A stretch of 64,000 nucleotides of DNA from Poecilobothrus nobilitatus (taxonomy: Eukaryota > Arthropoda > Insecta > Diptera > Dolichopodidae). The stretch covers positions 114,721,253 to 114,785,252 of the forward strand of contig OX352772.1 in the NCBI GenBank assembly GCA_947095535.1, written 5' to 3'. The position numbers and the translations under genes are program-made. The notes under the pieces were generated by a model that was not told the origin of the DNA, searched no databases, and saw only the letters and a list, made by a program, of their open reading frames with translations. The number at the start of each line of letters is the position of its first letter. Within the stretch, counting starts at the first letter, position 1. Shown here piece by piece: positions 1 through 9,484 of this stretch.

Positions 1-1192
1 AGAATTTGTTTCACTAGGGCACGGTGATACATATAGAGACTTGTCTTCGACATATCTAAAATTAAAAGTACAAATTTTAAAAAAAGATGGAACTCAATGG
101 AATAAAGATAAAAAAGATAAAAGATAAAAAAACTGATGGAGCACCTATACAACAACCAAGTGTGGTTAATAATATGTTACATTCATTAATAAAACAATGC
201 AATGTTCAACTAAATGGAAAGAATATATCTCCATCAAATGGCAATTATCATTACAGAGCTTATATTGAATCATTGTTAAATTATGGTACGGATGCCACTA
301 CAACGCATTTGGAGTGTGGTGGAAGGATGTTAGATAAGCCAAATATAGCAAAAACAGATAATAGTGGTTCAAAAGAACGTCAAAAATTATACTAAAATAG
401 CAATGTAGTGGAACTTATGAGGAAACTGATAGATATGTTTAACCAACCTACACTTCTCATAAACAATGTCGATGTTCGAGTTATCCTAACATTAGAAAAA
501 CCAGATTTTTACTTCTTTGCAGATGATACTGATGAATCTCACTGAAAATTTTAGAAGCCACTTTATTTGTGAGACATGTAACAATTAATCCTAGTGTGCT
601 ATTAGCACATAATGCTGTATTGGAAAAAACGAATGCCAAATACAATTACAAACGGGTAGAGGTAAAAACTCTTACCATTCCACAGAATAGTTCATCAATA
701 TCACTTGATAATGTTTTTATTGGACAGTTTCCAAACACAATCATTTTTCGCATGACAGAAAATACAGGTTACTCTGGAAAAAGGTCAAAAAACCCATACA
801 ATTTTAAACATTTTGATATTTCACAATTTGTGTTAAACGTAAATGGTGTTCAAATACCTAATTCAGCAATTGAAACCAGTTTTTCAGATGAAAATAATTG
901 CTGTACAAAAGCATACAGTACACTTTTTTCAGGAACTGGAATTTACCATAATGATAAAGGTCATCAGATAACAAAAACCATGTTTAGTAATGGGTTTTTC
1001 ATTCTAGCTTTTGATTTAACTCCAGATGCATCAGGAAGTGAAGTGTGTCAAGGTCTACTAAATCAAGGTACAGTTAGAATTGAGGCAAGGCTATCAAAAC
1101 CACTTACATCTACACTTACTGCTATTGTTTATGGAGAATTTGATGCAAGTTTACAAATTGATAAAAACCGAAATATATTCTCAAACCTATAA
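1..1192 (+). pseudogene. Polinton major capsid protein, 5'-partial and broken
   Basis: This is the double jelly-roll capsid protein of Polinton/Maverick elements, annotated in many arthropods as an F54H12.2-like protein. It would form the shell of a virus-like particle. Family-typical stretches are GDTYRDLSSTYL near position 20, NNMLHSLIKQCNVQLNGK near 170, FNQPTLLINNVDVR near 440, RHVTINPSVLLAHN from 572 and the C-terminal AFDLTPD and IVYGEFD segments. The gene enters from the left, so its N-terminus is outside the window. It is broken at least three times: a frame change between about 110 and 150, an in-frame TAA at 393-395, and a frame change between about 533 and 542. The last 207 codons (569-1192) are open. 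It is the first visible gene of the Polinton. The family call is confident; coding capacity is lost. Confidence 0.85.
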
Positions 1193-1229
1193 ATAGCATA
1201 CATAAAAGTAAATTTGAATATTTGACAAA

Positions 1230-1562
1230 ATGTCACTGTCTTGTGCATTTCTGGATGTAACATTTTGTAGTGATTATAATAATACCTTGTTTTCGAAAGA
1301 TATTTGTATAGTTGGTTTTAAAGAACCTTGTAAAAAGTTTGTAAAAGAGCTCAAGTATAAATTTCCAACTAGGGATTTTATAAATGATAATTTTGATAAT
1401 TACTCTTTTGGAACTGTGTACAGCGATAAAATAAATAAAGAGCTCTGTCAAATACTAGAAAAATTTGATGTTATTATAACAAATAAAAAAATCAAAAAAG
1501 AGTTTTTATCAAATTATATTAAAGAAACAACTAAAGTATATGACTTGAGTCAATTTGATTGA
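1230..1562 (+). CDS. Polinton-associated small protein of unknown function
   Basis: An open frame of 110 codons starts at ATG, 37 bases after the capsid gene. The product begins MSLSCAFLDVTFCSDYNN and is a mixed hydrophobic and lysine-rich globular sequence with no signal peptide or membrane span. Short proteins with a similar start commonly sit beside the protease in insect Polintons as I recall them, but I know no function. The stop codon TGA (1560-1562) shares its last base with the ATG of the protease gene, so the two are tightly packed on one transcript. The frame is intact, which is unusual beside its broken neighbours and may reflect only its short length. Confidence 0.55.
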   Translation: MSLSCAFLDVTFCSDYNNTLFSKDICIVGFKEPCKKFVKELKYKFPTRDFINDNFDNYSFGTVYSDKINKELCQILEKFDVIITNKKIKKEFLSNYIKETTKVYDLSQFD

Positions 1563-2050
1563 TGAATACCCTAGAGATAAGTGACGTGTTAAGATGTAAC
1601 AAACACACACGTTGATTTTTTAAAGGAGTTTTTGCTCTGGATCAACTCCCCAGAATAATTGAAAAACAAACTTTTTTAATTGTAAACACTGATAAATCAA
1701 AAGATCCGGGAACACATTGGTTAGCTATTTTTAAGCCAAAGAATGGCTGTGTTGAATATTTTGATTCGTTTGGTAGAAAACCAGATAAATTAGAAATTTT
1801 AAGTTACTTAAAAAATCAATTTATAATTTTTAATAAGAAACAGTTACAAAGTAACTATTCAGATGTCTGTGGGCAATATTGTTGTGTTTATACGTGGTAT
1901 AGATGTTGCGGTTATAGTATGAACTCTTTTTTAAAAAAATTTAATAAAGGAAATCAACTAGAAAACGATAAGTATATTTTAAGTACCTTTCAAAATGTAT
2001 TTGGAAAATATAACTCATTACAAATTTGTGTTCCTAAAACGTATAAATAA
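1562..2050 (+). pseudogene. Polinton adenovirus-type cysteine protease with one nonsense codon
   Basis: This gene encodes a maturation protease of the adenain (C5) type, expected to cleave capsid precursors. The triad region is visible: His in GTHWLAIF (near 1708), an acidic residue in EYFDSFG (near 1757), then Cys in SDVCGQYCC (near 1865). The family's YNKxxLQ-like segment appears as FNKKQLQS. Total length is about 162 codons, close to the family. The ATG at 1562 overlaps the previous stop. One in-frame TGA at 1613-1615 interrupts the frame after 17 codons; the remaining 144 codons (1616-2050) are open and the catalytic residues are intact. A single substitution appears to be the only lesion, so this is a young pseudogene or a sequencing variant. 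The family call is strong. Confidence 0.8.
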
Positions 2051-2064
2051 TAAAAACAATATAA

Positions 2065-2652
2065 ACAGGTTTTAGTAAAATTAAAGGTATTGAAGCACCA
2101 GGTCAGAACACAAATTTATTGCTAAGTTACACATATTTTCTCAATAAGAGTTATACATTAAAAATTGCTGTTGGATTTGACTGTGAGTCATTTGAAGCCT
2201 CAAGTATAATTCACCGTATTAGTAAAAAGTCAATTGTCTTAAAATATCATGAATGGAATAAATTTTATTACGAATTTACCAAAAAACTCGATAAGCTGAT
2301 AATAAAAGATATAAAACAGAACTTTCATCATGGGCTAAAATCAGCGAACAGGCAAAGTATAAGTATTAACAAAGAAGAAGCAGAGCAGTTTTACAATTTA
2401 AACGATTTTCTTCACACAGTGATGACCTATTATAAATCTGCTGAGTTAAATGTAAAAGACTATGTTCGGGAATATCTAAATTTATGTATCGAACAACAAG
2501 TATTTAGGTTAGAAAGAGAAATTTATGTACCAATACAACGTTTTAATGTACAATGTAATTATTCAAGGTTATTTTTTGAAATTCCGGTAATTTTAAAGGA
2601 ACAAATCTGTAATATACTACATAAAACAAACAAAATAAATCACAACAAATAA
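2065..2652 (+). CDS. Polinton protein of unknown function, 177-195 aa
   Basis: An open frame runs from 2065 to 2652; the first possible TTG-type start is at 2119 and no ATG lies at the N-terminus. The sequence around GIEAPGQNTNLL and LKIAVGFDCESFEASS resembles small proteins found between protease and integrase in insect Polintons. I cannot name a fold. It is followed by short AT-rich DNA and then by a convergent minus-strand gene. The true start may have been lost, or it may lie upstream across an intron: an AACAG acceptor-like site occurs near 2064-2068. I cannot choose between these. Confidence 0.5.
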   Translation, partial: TGFSKIKGIEAPGQNTNLLLSYTYFLNKSYTLKIAVGFDCESFEASSIIHRISKKSIVLKYHEWNKFYYEFTKKLDKLIIKDIKQNFHHGLKSANRQSISINKEEAEQFYNLNDFLHTVMTYYKSAELNVKDYVREYLNLCIEQQVFRLEREIYVPIQRFNVQCNYSRLFFEIPVILKEQICNILHKTNKINHNK

Positions 2653-2717
2653 TATAAAAATTTTTATTTTTTATTTATATGTTTTAGATAGACAAATATT
2701 TTTCTGTACACCTTTCA

Positions 2718-2999
2718 TTAAAATAATAAATCATTGAAATAATCAAGATCTCCCTGCTGATTATTTATGTCCCAAATTTCATTAAATGGAACTGCTTCCT
2801 CATCTTCCTCAATTTCTTCTTCCACTCGTTCTTCTTCGTCTTCTAATTCAACTATCTGGAGCGGTGGTATAAATTCCTCAGTTTCTGCTAAATCTTCGTC
2901 GTCCATGGTGGACGTAATTTCATTTTCTTGTATCTGACCTTGTGTATTTACATCATCTACAGTTTCTTTAAATGGAAATGATGTGGAATCAGGCAGCAT
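2718..2999 (-). CDS. Acidic small protein within the Polinton, minus strand
   Basis: The reading frame has 93 codons starting with ATG at 2999. The product is strikingly acidic, with a run of glutamate and aspartate around residues 50-70 (VELEDEEERVEEEIEEDEE) and an aromatic C-terminus, YFNDLLF. It has no membrane segment. Position and orientation (opposite to capsid, protease and integrase) suggest a separate transcript starting from the shared region at 3000-3190. Function is unknown. The terminal acidic and aromatic pattern would suit an activation or interaction domain, but that is only a guess. The frame is intact. Confidence 0.5.
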   Translation of the reverse strand: MLPDSTSFPFKETVDDVNTQGQIQENEITSTMDDEDLAETEEFIPPLQIVELEDEEERVEEEIEEDEEAVPFNEIWDINNQQGDLDYFNDLLF

Positions 3000-3054
3000 T
3001 TCAGTGAGTTGTTAAGCAGTCAGAATGGAAATGAATTAAATTTGAAAATAAAAG

Positions 3055-3115
3055 TTGAGTTATATACTCATGTAGAAAAGTATAAAAGCAAATTAAACTC
3101 AATTAGATGATTAGT
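3055..3115. promoter_or_regulatory. Candidate divergent promoter with back-to-back TATA boxes
   Basis: On the plus strand TATAAAAG lies at 3081-3088, about 100 bases before the integrase ATG, with ACTCAATTAG about 30 bases downstream as a possible initiator. On the minus strand a GTATATAA-type box reads leftwards at about 3060-3067, facing the acidic-protein ATG at 2999. The two boxes are some 15 bases apart. The layout would drive the two genes divergently. In AT-rich DNA such boxes occur by chance, so confidence is modest. Confidence 0.35.
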
Positions 3116-3189
3116 TTAAACCATGCTTTGGTCTATCATTTTATGTATAATAATTATTATAACATTACCTTTAACATTTTTAAAACAAA

Positions 3190-4143
3190 ATGACAAGAGC
3201 TCAAATAGTGACTGAAATTCATAGACAGGCAAGACGTAAATTTCTTAGAAGAAAATTCAAACAGAAAGGTCTAAATTTCACGTGGCAAATCGATTTAGTC
3301 GAGATGATACCTTATGGAAAATTTAATAATAGTTATAAATATATGCTGACGGTTATTGATACTTTTTCCAAGTATGCCTATGCTGAACCTGTGAAAACAA
3401 AAAATGCTGAAAATGTTTTAAATGCCTTAAAAACAATTATTATTAGAGCTAAAGTTATACCAAAAAATATTCACTCTGATCAAGGCAAGGAATTTTTTAA
3501 TTTACAATTTCAAAATTATATGAAAGAAAAATCAATCAATCATTATCACACATTTAGCGAATTAAAAGCATCAATTGTTGAACGATTTAACCGTACATTG
3601 AAAAATTCTATGTGGAAAAAATTTAGTTTAAACGGGAATTATAAATGGTTACCTATTATACAATCATTAATAAAAGAATATAATTCAACAAAACATAGCA
3701 CAACAAAACTTCCTCCTGAAAAAATTACAAAGAAAAACGAAAAAAATATACTGCGTAATGTATATACTGAGCCTAAAATTTTTCAAAAAAGTAAATATAA
3801 AACTGGAAATTTTGTAAGAATAAGTAAATATAAAGGTCATTTCGAAAAAGGTTATCAACCGAATTGGTCAACTGAAGTATTGACCAAGTATTAAGATTGA
3901 TAAAAATGAAGTATTAAGATTGATAAAATCAATAATACTTATCCTGTTACATATCAATTATCGGACTATACTGATACGCCAATTTCTGGGGGTTTTTATC
4001 AAGCTGAGCTTACACCTGTAAAATACCCAGATACTTATCTTGTAGAAAAAATTCTGAAAAAGCAAGGAAATAGAGTTTTTGTTAAATGGCTAGGTTTTGA
4101 TGACACATATAATACTTGGATAAATTCAACAAATATTGTTTAA
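3190..4143 (+). pseudogene. Polinton integrase with C-terminal chromodomain, frame-broken
   Basis: This is a retroviral-type (RVE) integrase, which inserts the Polinton into host DNA. The catalytic acids are visible: Asp35 in TWQIDL, Asp97 in IHSDQGKEF and Glu131 in ASIVERFNRTLK. The core runs to about residue 170, followed by an SH3-like tail (YKTGNFVRISKYKGHFEKGY). The first frame stops at 3894. The remaining part, from about 3922 to 4143 in another frame, reads TYPVTYQLSDY and ends in a chromodomain (YLVEKILKKQ, VFVKWLGFDDTYNTWI). The break coincides with a 20 bp direct duplication (3886-3905 and 3909-3928). No HHCC zinc motif is seen before the core. The family call is secure. Confidence 0.85.
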
Positions 4144-4335
4144 TATCTGTAAAATAAAACTCTAATAAACACTTGAAAATAAAACTTGAAAACATCTGAA
4201 AAATAAAATAAAATCTTAACGTCTGAAAAATCAAATAAAATCTTAACATCTGAAAAATGAAAATAAAATTAAAACAGTAGAAAATTTCTTTGAAATAAAA
4301 TTTTTTTTATTCTATATAAAATTAGTCTAAAACTA

Positions 4336-4578
4336 TTACTGATTTGTGGCGAATTCAAAATCACCACGTTCTTCTTTTAAATTTAATTGGCTTTCCTCAT
4401 TTATAAGGAAATATACATTTTTTTCGATTTCCTCGCGGAAATCATTATCTTCAAATACCCCAACTTTTTGATGCGGTATAAATATAATATTATTTAGGTT
4501 TTCGAAGACCCATTTTTTACCGTAAACGGTGTTTACTTTTTTAATTTTATTTATTTTATAGAGCCTACTTGGCTCCAT
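4336..4578 (-). CDS. Small Polinton protein with TxYGKK motif, minus strand
   Basis: The frame has 80 codons from ATG at 4578. The sequence LYKINKIKKVNTVYGKKWV, then IIFIPHQKVGVFEDNDF, matches a recurring pattern of small insect Polinton proteins (a T-x-Y-G motif, a hydrophobic strand, then F-x-P) that I remember as functionally uncharacterised. It could be a small beta-rich nucleic-acid-binding fold, but that is inference. It lies 3' of the integrase and faces it. The frame is intact. A few dozen bases separate it from the next minus-strand frame, so both may share one transcript starting near 5000. Confidence 0.5.
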   Translation of the reverse strand: MEPSRLYKINKIKKVNTVYGKKWVFENLNNIIFIPHQKVGVFEDNDFREEIEKNVYFLINEESQLNLKEERGDFEFATNQ

Positions 4579-4616
4579 ATCTTTAACTTTTAAAAATTTC
4601 TAAAAAAATTTTTTTT

Positions 4617-4994
4617 TTAAATTAAATAATTCCACCAGTTTCCTTTTTCTGATGGGATTTGATGTTGCCTTACTCTGATAATCTTGTTGTTGCTGTTGTT
4701 GTAGTTGCTGTTGATGTTGCTGTTGTTGCGGTTGTTGCTGTTGTTGTGGTTGTTCCTGTTGTTGTTGATGATGCTGTTGATGTTATTGCGGTTGTTGTTG
4801 TTGTTGATGAAGATGAGTGGAAGCGTCATCTTCTTTTTCGCCTTTCTCCTTTTCGCAGGAAGACGCACTGCTGTACTAGTAGTAGCAGTTGTAGCAGTTG
4901 CAGTCTCTTCTGCAGTCATAAAGAAGTTTAAATATTCCTGTGCCATATCTTGCTTGTTTGAAATTAAACTGATATTTTTTGTATAAAATCCCAA
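4617..4994 (-). CDS. Low-complexity asparagine-rich Polinton protein, minus strand
   Basis: The frame has 125 codons from ATG at 4994, with a second possible start at codon 17 (MAQEYLNFFMTAEE). After a Thr/Ala stretch comes a basic patch (RLPAKRRKAKKKM), then about 45 residues that are mostly Asn, encoded by an imperfect trinucleotide run (4680-4810). The tail reads IIRVRQHQIPSEKGNWW. The ordered ends on either side of the repeat suggest a real protein whose middle has expanded by slippage. The basic patch could bind nucleic acid or act as a nuclear signal. Two plus-strand frames across the same repeat are shadows. Function is unknown. Confidence 0.45.
   Translation of the reverse strand: MGFYTKNISLISNKQDMAQEYLNFFMTAEETATATTATTSTAVRLPAKRRKAKKKMTLPLIFINNNNNRNNINSIINNNRNNHNNSNNRNNSNINSNYNNSNNKIIRVRQHQIPSEKGNWWNYLI
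4680..4810. repeat. Imperfect TTG/TGT trinucleotide repeat
   Basis: About 130 bases of TGT/TTG/GTT triplets with scattered interruptions, read as asparagine codons on the minus strand. It lies inside the minus-strand frame at 4617-4994. Confidence 0.8.
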
Positions 4995-5225
4995 TGCATT
5001 TATACTAATTAAAATGTATTGAAGATAAATTTGGATTACTTTTTGTTTTTCAATTCTTTCTATTTTAAGATAGTATTAAGATGGGATTCTAATTAAACAA
5101 CTATAATTTATTAAAGCGACCTTTGATTACAATGCAATGGTTCATTTAACAGAGTGAATCTGTATTAAAAATTTAATATTATTCTGTTATTCAAGCATTT
5201 AACATCTAAAATTCGTATAAAGAAA

Positions 5226-8200
5226 ATGTCGAAAAAAATTATTTTACAAAAGTTTATTACCGAAATTAATTTTACAATAATATTACCTTATATAATCAAA
5301 AGTGAAAATTCGACATTTGTTAAACGGTTTAATATGAACGGGCACAAAATAAAATTTGTAATTAAATCCGTACCTGACAATAGAGAACCAATTATCTGTA
5401 TTAAGGATGCTATACATCAAATAATCAACATTGCTGTGAAAGATGTGAATTCCAGGGATAAGATTGGGTTAACATTTTGTGGAGAGAGCTTTGAACATCA
5501 AGGTCCTGCGTATCTCCGTTTTAGATCCGCTCATGAACTAAAATTTAGCGACGTTTGGGATGTAATTTCTAATGTTTTCCAAAGTAATTCTGAAGGTAGT
5601 TATTTATAATACATTTTCGGCTTCATTTATTATAAACTATTTTTATTTTACGTCTACAGGTTTAAGTACAGACACTTTTTGTTTAACAGTTACCCATGTT
5701 AAATTACCCGTTGGTAGAGGTAGAAGTAATAAATATTCAAATTTTGATGAGGAATGCTTAAAAAGGAGAATAATAATAGCAATAAAAAATAGCGATAATT
5801 TATGTTTACCTCGTGCACTTGTTGTTTCAATAGCTAAAATTGAAAAATTTTTAGAAAAATCAAAAATAACAATTCCATCTGAAGGTTGCGGAATTCGTGA
5901 ATTGAATCAATTTCAAAAATTTTTACACAAACACAAGATTGTTGTATATAAATATGGAACAAGGGGTGCAGAAATAATATTTGAAGGATTGAATAATGGG
6001 AAAAAAATTAACTTGTTATATCATAATAACTAATCATTACAATGTAATAACCTCACTAACAGCTGCTTTTTGCACAGCATTTTATTGTGAAGAATGTCAT
6101 ATTCCGCATTCTAAGAAAAATGAACATAGATGTTCGAAAAGTTCCCCTTGCTGTCAAAACTCACCAGCTTGTTCACTTAATGTTAAAAATATTTTATGTA
6201 TGCAGTGTAATCGAACATTTCATGGTCAAACATGTTTTGAAAGCCATAAGGCTTCTAGTTCAAAAAATAGAAGCATCTGTGAAGAAATTAGAAAATGCAA
6301 ATCTTGTTTTAAAGTTCATAAAAGCAGTAGGACTCATATATGTGGAAAATATTTTTGTAAGATTTGCGATAATCATGTTCCTGAAAACCATAAATGCTTC
6401 ATTCAGCAAGAGAAAACAAAAGTAAATTTTGAAAATTGCATTTACGTATTTTATGATTTAGAAACAAGACAAGAAGAAATTAGCTCTACAAAAATAAAAG
6501 AACATGTTCCAAGTTTATGTGTGGCTCAGCCAAGATGCTTTAAATGTATTAACATTGATTTTCTATACTTCTGTGGAAAATGTAAATTAAGAGAGAGAAT
6601 TCTTAAAACGAAAAATGTGATAGAGGATTTCATGGAATTTATTTTTAAATTAAGAAAGGAATTCAAAAAGATTGTCATAATTGCTCATAATGGTCAGGCG
6701 TTTGACCATCAATTTATTCTGAATTATATACTCAATAAAACTGTACTTGAACCAAAGTTAATTATGCGAGGTACAAAAATTATTGTTATGATAATTGATA
6801 ATATTAAATTTATAGATTCTATGAATTACTTTCCTATGGCCTTGGCAAAATTACCAAAAGCTTTTAATTTATGAATCAATTTGAAAAAGGGTTATTTTCC
6901 GCATCTATTTAATAAATTGGAAAATGAAACTTACATTGGCCCACTTCCAGCAATTAAATACTATAACTCTAATACAATGAAAGCAGATGAGCGTAATGAA
7001 TTTTTAATGTGCTATGAACAAAATAGAAACTCAGAATTTAATATGGAGAAAGATATTTTAGAATACTGTATAAATGATGTTGAAATTCTAACTAGAGCAT
7101 GTCTGGTTTTCAGAAAATTTTTTATAGAAGAATGTAATGTGGAACCATTTGTAGAAGCAGCAACAATAGCTTCCGCCTGTAATCTTGTATATAGAAGAAA
7201 CTTTCTCAAATCGAATACTATAGGAATTATACCAAGAAAAGGATATAGGATGGAAGACAATCAGTCAAAAATTGCCATGCAATGGCTTATTTGGGAAAAA
7301 GATTTGAGAAAAATTGATTTGAAATGTGCATTTAATGGAAAAGAAAAACAAATCGGAAATGTTAAAGTCGATGGATTTTGCGAAAAGACTAAAGAAATAT
7401 TTGAATTTTACGGTTGCTATTATCATGGACATCCAAAATGTTTAACAAACCAGAGGGATATACCATTACATGATAACTCTGGCGATACTTTGAATCTACG
7501 ATATGAAAAAACATTAATGAGATCAGAGTTTATAAAATCATGTGGATATAAAGTTATAGAGATGTGGGAATGTGAATTCCGGGAGCTAATGAGACACAAT
7601 GAAAATATGAAATATTTAGAAAATCATTCACTAATTAATTTAGTTCCTTTAAATCCTCGTGATGCATTTTATGGCGGAAGAACGGGAAATACTTACACAT
7701 ATCATAAATGTAAACAAGGAGAAAAAATTAAATACATAGATGTATGTTCCTTATACCCATAGGAAAATTTCCCATAAACCATACTAAGATTTATGTTGGA
7801 GAAGATACTTGCTCTAAGTTAAACATAATGACTATTGACGGTATTATTAAATGTAAAATCTTACCACCAATAAATCTATTACACCCCGTGTTACCTGTCA
7901 AACAAAATAATAAATTGATGTTCTCACTATGTAACACTTGTAGTGAACAAAAATATCAAGGAAAATACTGTGAACATACAGACGATGAAAGAGCATTAGT
8001 AGGAACTTGGGTAATTGATGAAATTAAAAAAGCAATTGAAAAAGGGTATAAACTTTTAAATATTTATGAAGTTTGTGAATACGAAACAGTAAAATATGAC
8101 AATTGCAATGGTATTTATGGTTTATTCACTAAAATGATGAATAAATTTATAAAGATTAAACAAGAAGCTTCTGGGTGGCCAATAAAATGTCAAATTCAAA

Positions 8201-8880
8201 AAGAAAATGAAGAATATATTGATAGTTTTTTTGAAAAGGAAGAAATTAAATTAGAATACGATAAAGTAGTTAATAATCCTGGTTTAAGATCTTTTGCTAA
8301 GATTATTTTAAACTCATTCTGGGGAAAATTTGGGCAAAGAGAAAATCAACAACAAACCACCATTATAAATCAACCTTTTAAACTTTACGAGTTAATAACA
8401 AACCTCTCTGTAGAAGTATGTCACATATTTCCAGTAAATGAAGAAAACATAGTGGCTAGCTGGAAGTACAAAGAAGAAGCAGCAACTTCTTTATTTACTG
8501 TCAACGTAAGTATCGCTGCTTATACAACAACACATGCTCGCCTTCAACTTTACAGTTATCTAGAGAAGCTAGATAGTAGAGTATTATATTATGACACCGA
8601 TTCGGTGTTGTATATTAGTCGAGAAGGAGAATATGAACCACAAACAGGTGAATTAATAGCAGACATGACAGATGAGTTAGAGTGTTATGGTATAGGGAGT
8701 TATATTACAGAATTTGTAAGTGGTGGTCCAAAGAACTACGCCTACAAAATTTACTGTACAAAAGATAATACCGAAAAAATTGTTTGTAAAGTTAAAGGAT
8801 TCTCTCTTAGTTATGAAGCTTCACAAAAAATTAATTTTAATAGCATAAAGGAAGCAGTTTTAAATTTCAGTTTATTTTAA
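5226..8880 (+). pseudogene. Polinton protein-primed DNA polymerase B, intron-bearing and broken
   Basis: This is the protein-primed family B polymerase that replicates the Polinton. Exon 1 (5226-5595) and exon 2 (from 5660) join across a 64 nt intron. A Cys/His-rich region follows (about 6075-6420), then 3'-5' exonuclease motifs: Exo I YDLET (near 6452), Exo II HNGQAFDHQF (near 6685) and Exo III YCINDVEIL (near 7066). Polymerase motif A is DVCSLYP (7739-7759), motif B is KIILNSFWGKFGQR (near 8305) and motif C is YYDTDSVLY (near 8588). Lesions: a small insertion changes frame near 6027-6036; an in-frame TGA sits at 6872-6874; frame is lost with missing residues just after motif A (7757-7765); and the C-terminus stops at 8880, short of the usual thumb region. 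The catalytic motifs themselves are unmutated, so decay is recent. Confidence 0.88.
5596..5659 (+). other. Spliceosomal intron in the polymerase gene, 64 nt
   Basis: A GT donor (GAAG/GTAGTT) at 5596 and a pyrimidine-rich TCTACAG acceptor ending at 5659 remove 64 bases carrying stop codons. Joining restores family-like reading on both sides, splitting a glycine codon in phase 1. The length suits insect short introns. Confidence 0.7.
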
Positions 8881-9484
8881 TTACATTACTGTTTAATTTA
8901 TTTTACACCAGGTAAACAGAAATTACAAGAATGCAAAATATTTTTTAAGTTCATATGTACTTAGAACAAAATATAGAATATAGAGAAACAACTCATATCC
9001 TAAAATAGGTAACATATTTTTCTTATTTTTATTTTACACCTTAAATTTACATCTTGGTATTCAAAGGTACCTATGAATATTTTTCTTATTAAATAATAAA
9101 AAGAAGTTTTTTTCGTTTATTTTATCTCCTTTTACGTATGTAGGTGTATTTTATTAAGCATGCGATTTTGCGCAATTTAAAAAAATAAACTTGATTTGAC
9201 CTGAAAAAAATCATCTTTCTATTTGTATGATATCCTATTACAAAGTATCAATGAATTTATTGAAAAACCTAAATATCCTAAACTTGTTCAGTTCATAAAC
9301 CTTGCCTAACAACTTCTACAGTACCAACAACCTTCATTTCCTACTATACAACCACTTGCAACTTATAAGTTAACGACCCATGCTTATAACCTAAACCAAA
9401 ACAAACAAAACAAGTTTTTTGACCCACTAACCAAGAATAACCTACATTAAACCCATCAATCAAAATATAGGTCAGTGGGCGTGG
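8881..9484. other. AT-rich DNA after the truncated Polinton
   Basis: No gene is visible. The polymerase gene ends prematurely just before, and I see no Polinton terminal inverted repeat here, so the element's right end has been deleted or displaced. The last 100 bases lead into a LINE relic. Confidence 0.4.

Noticed and set aside
4659..4986. Two plus-strand frames rich in Val/Leu over the TTG repeat
   Set aside because: They are translations of the trinucleotide run; the minus-strand frame has ordered ends and a start.
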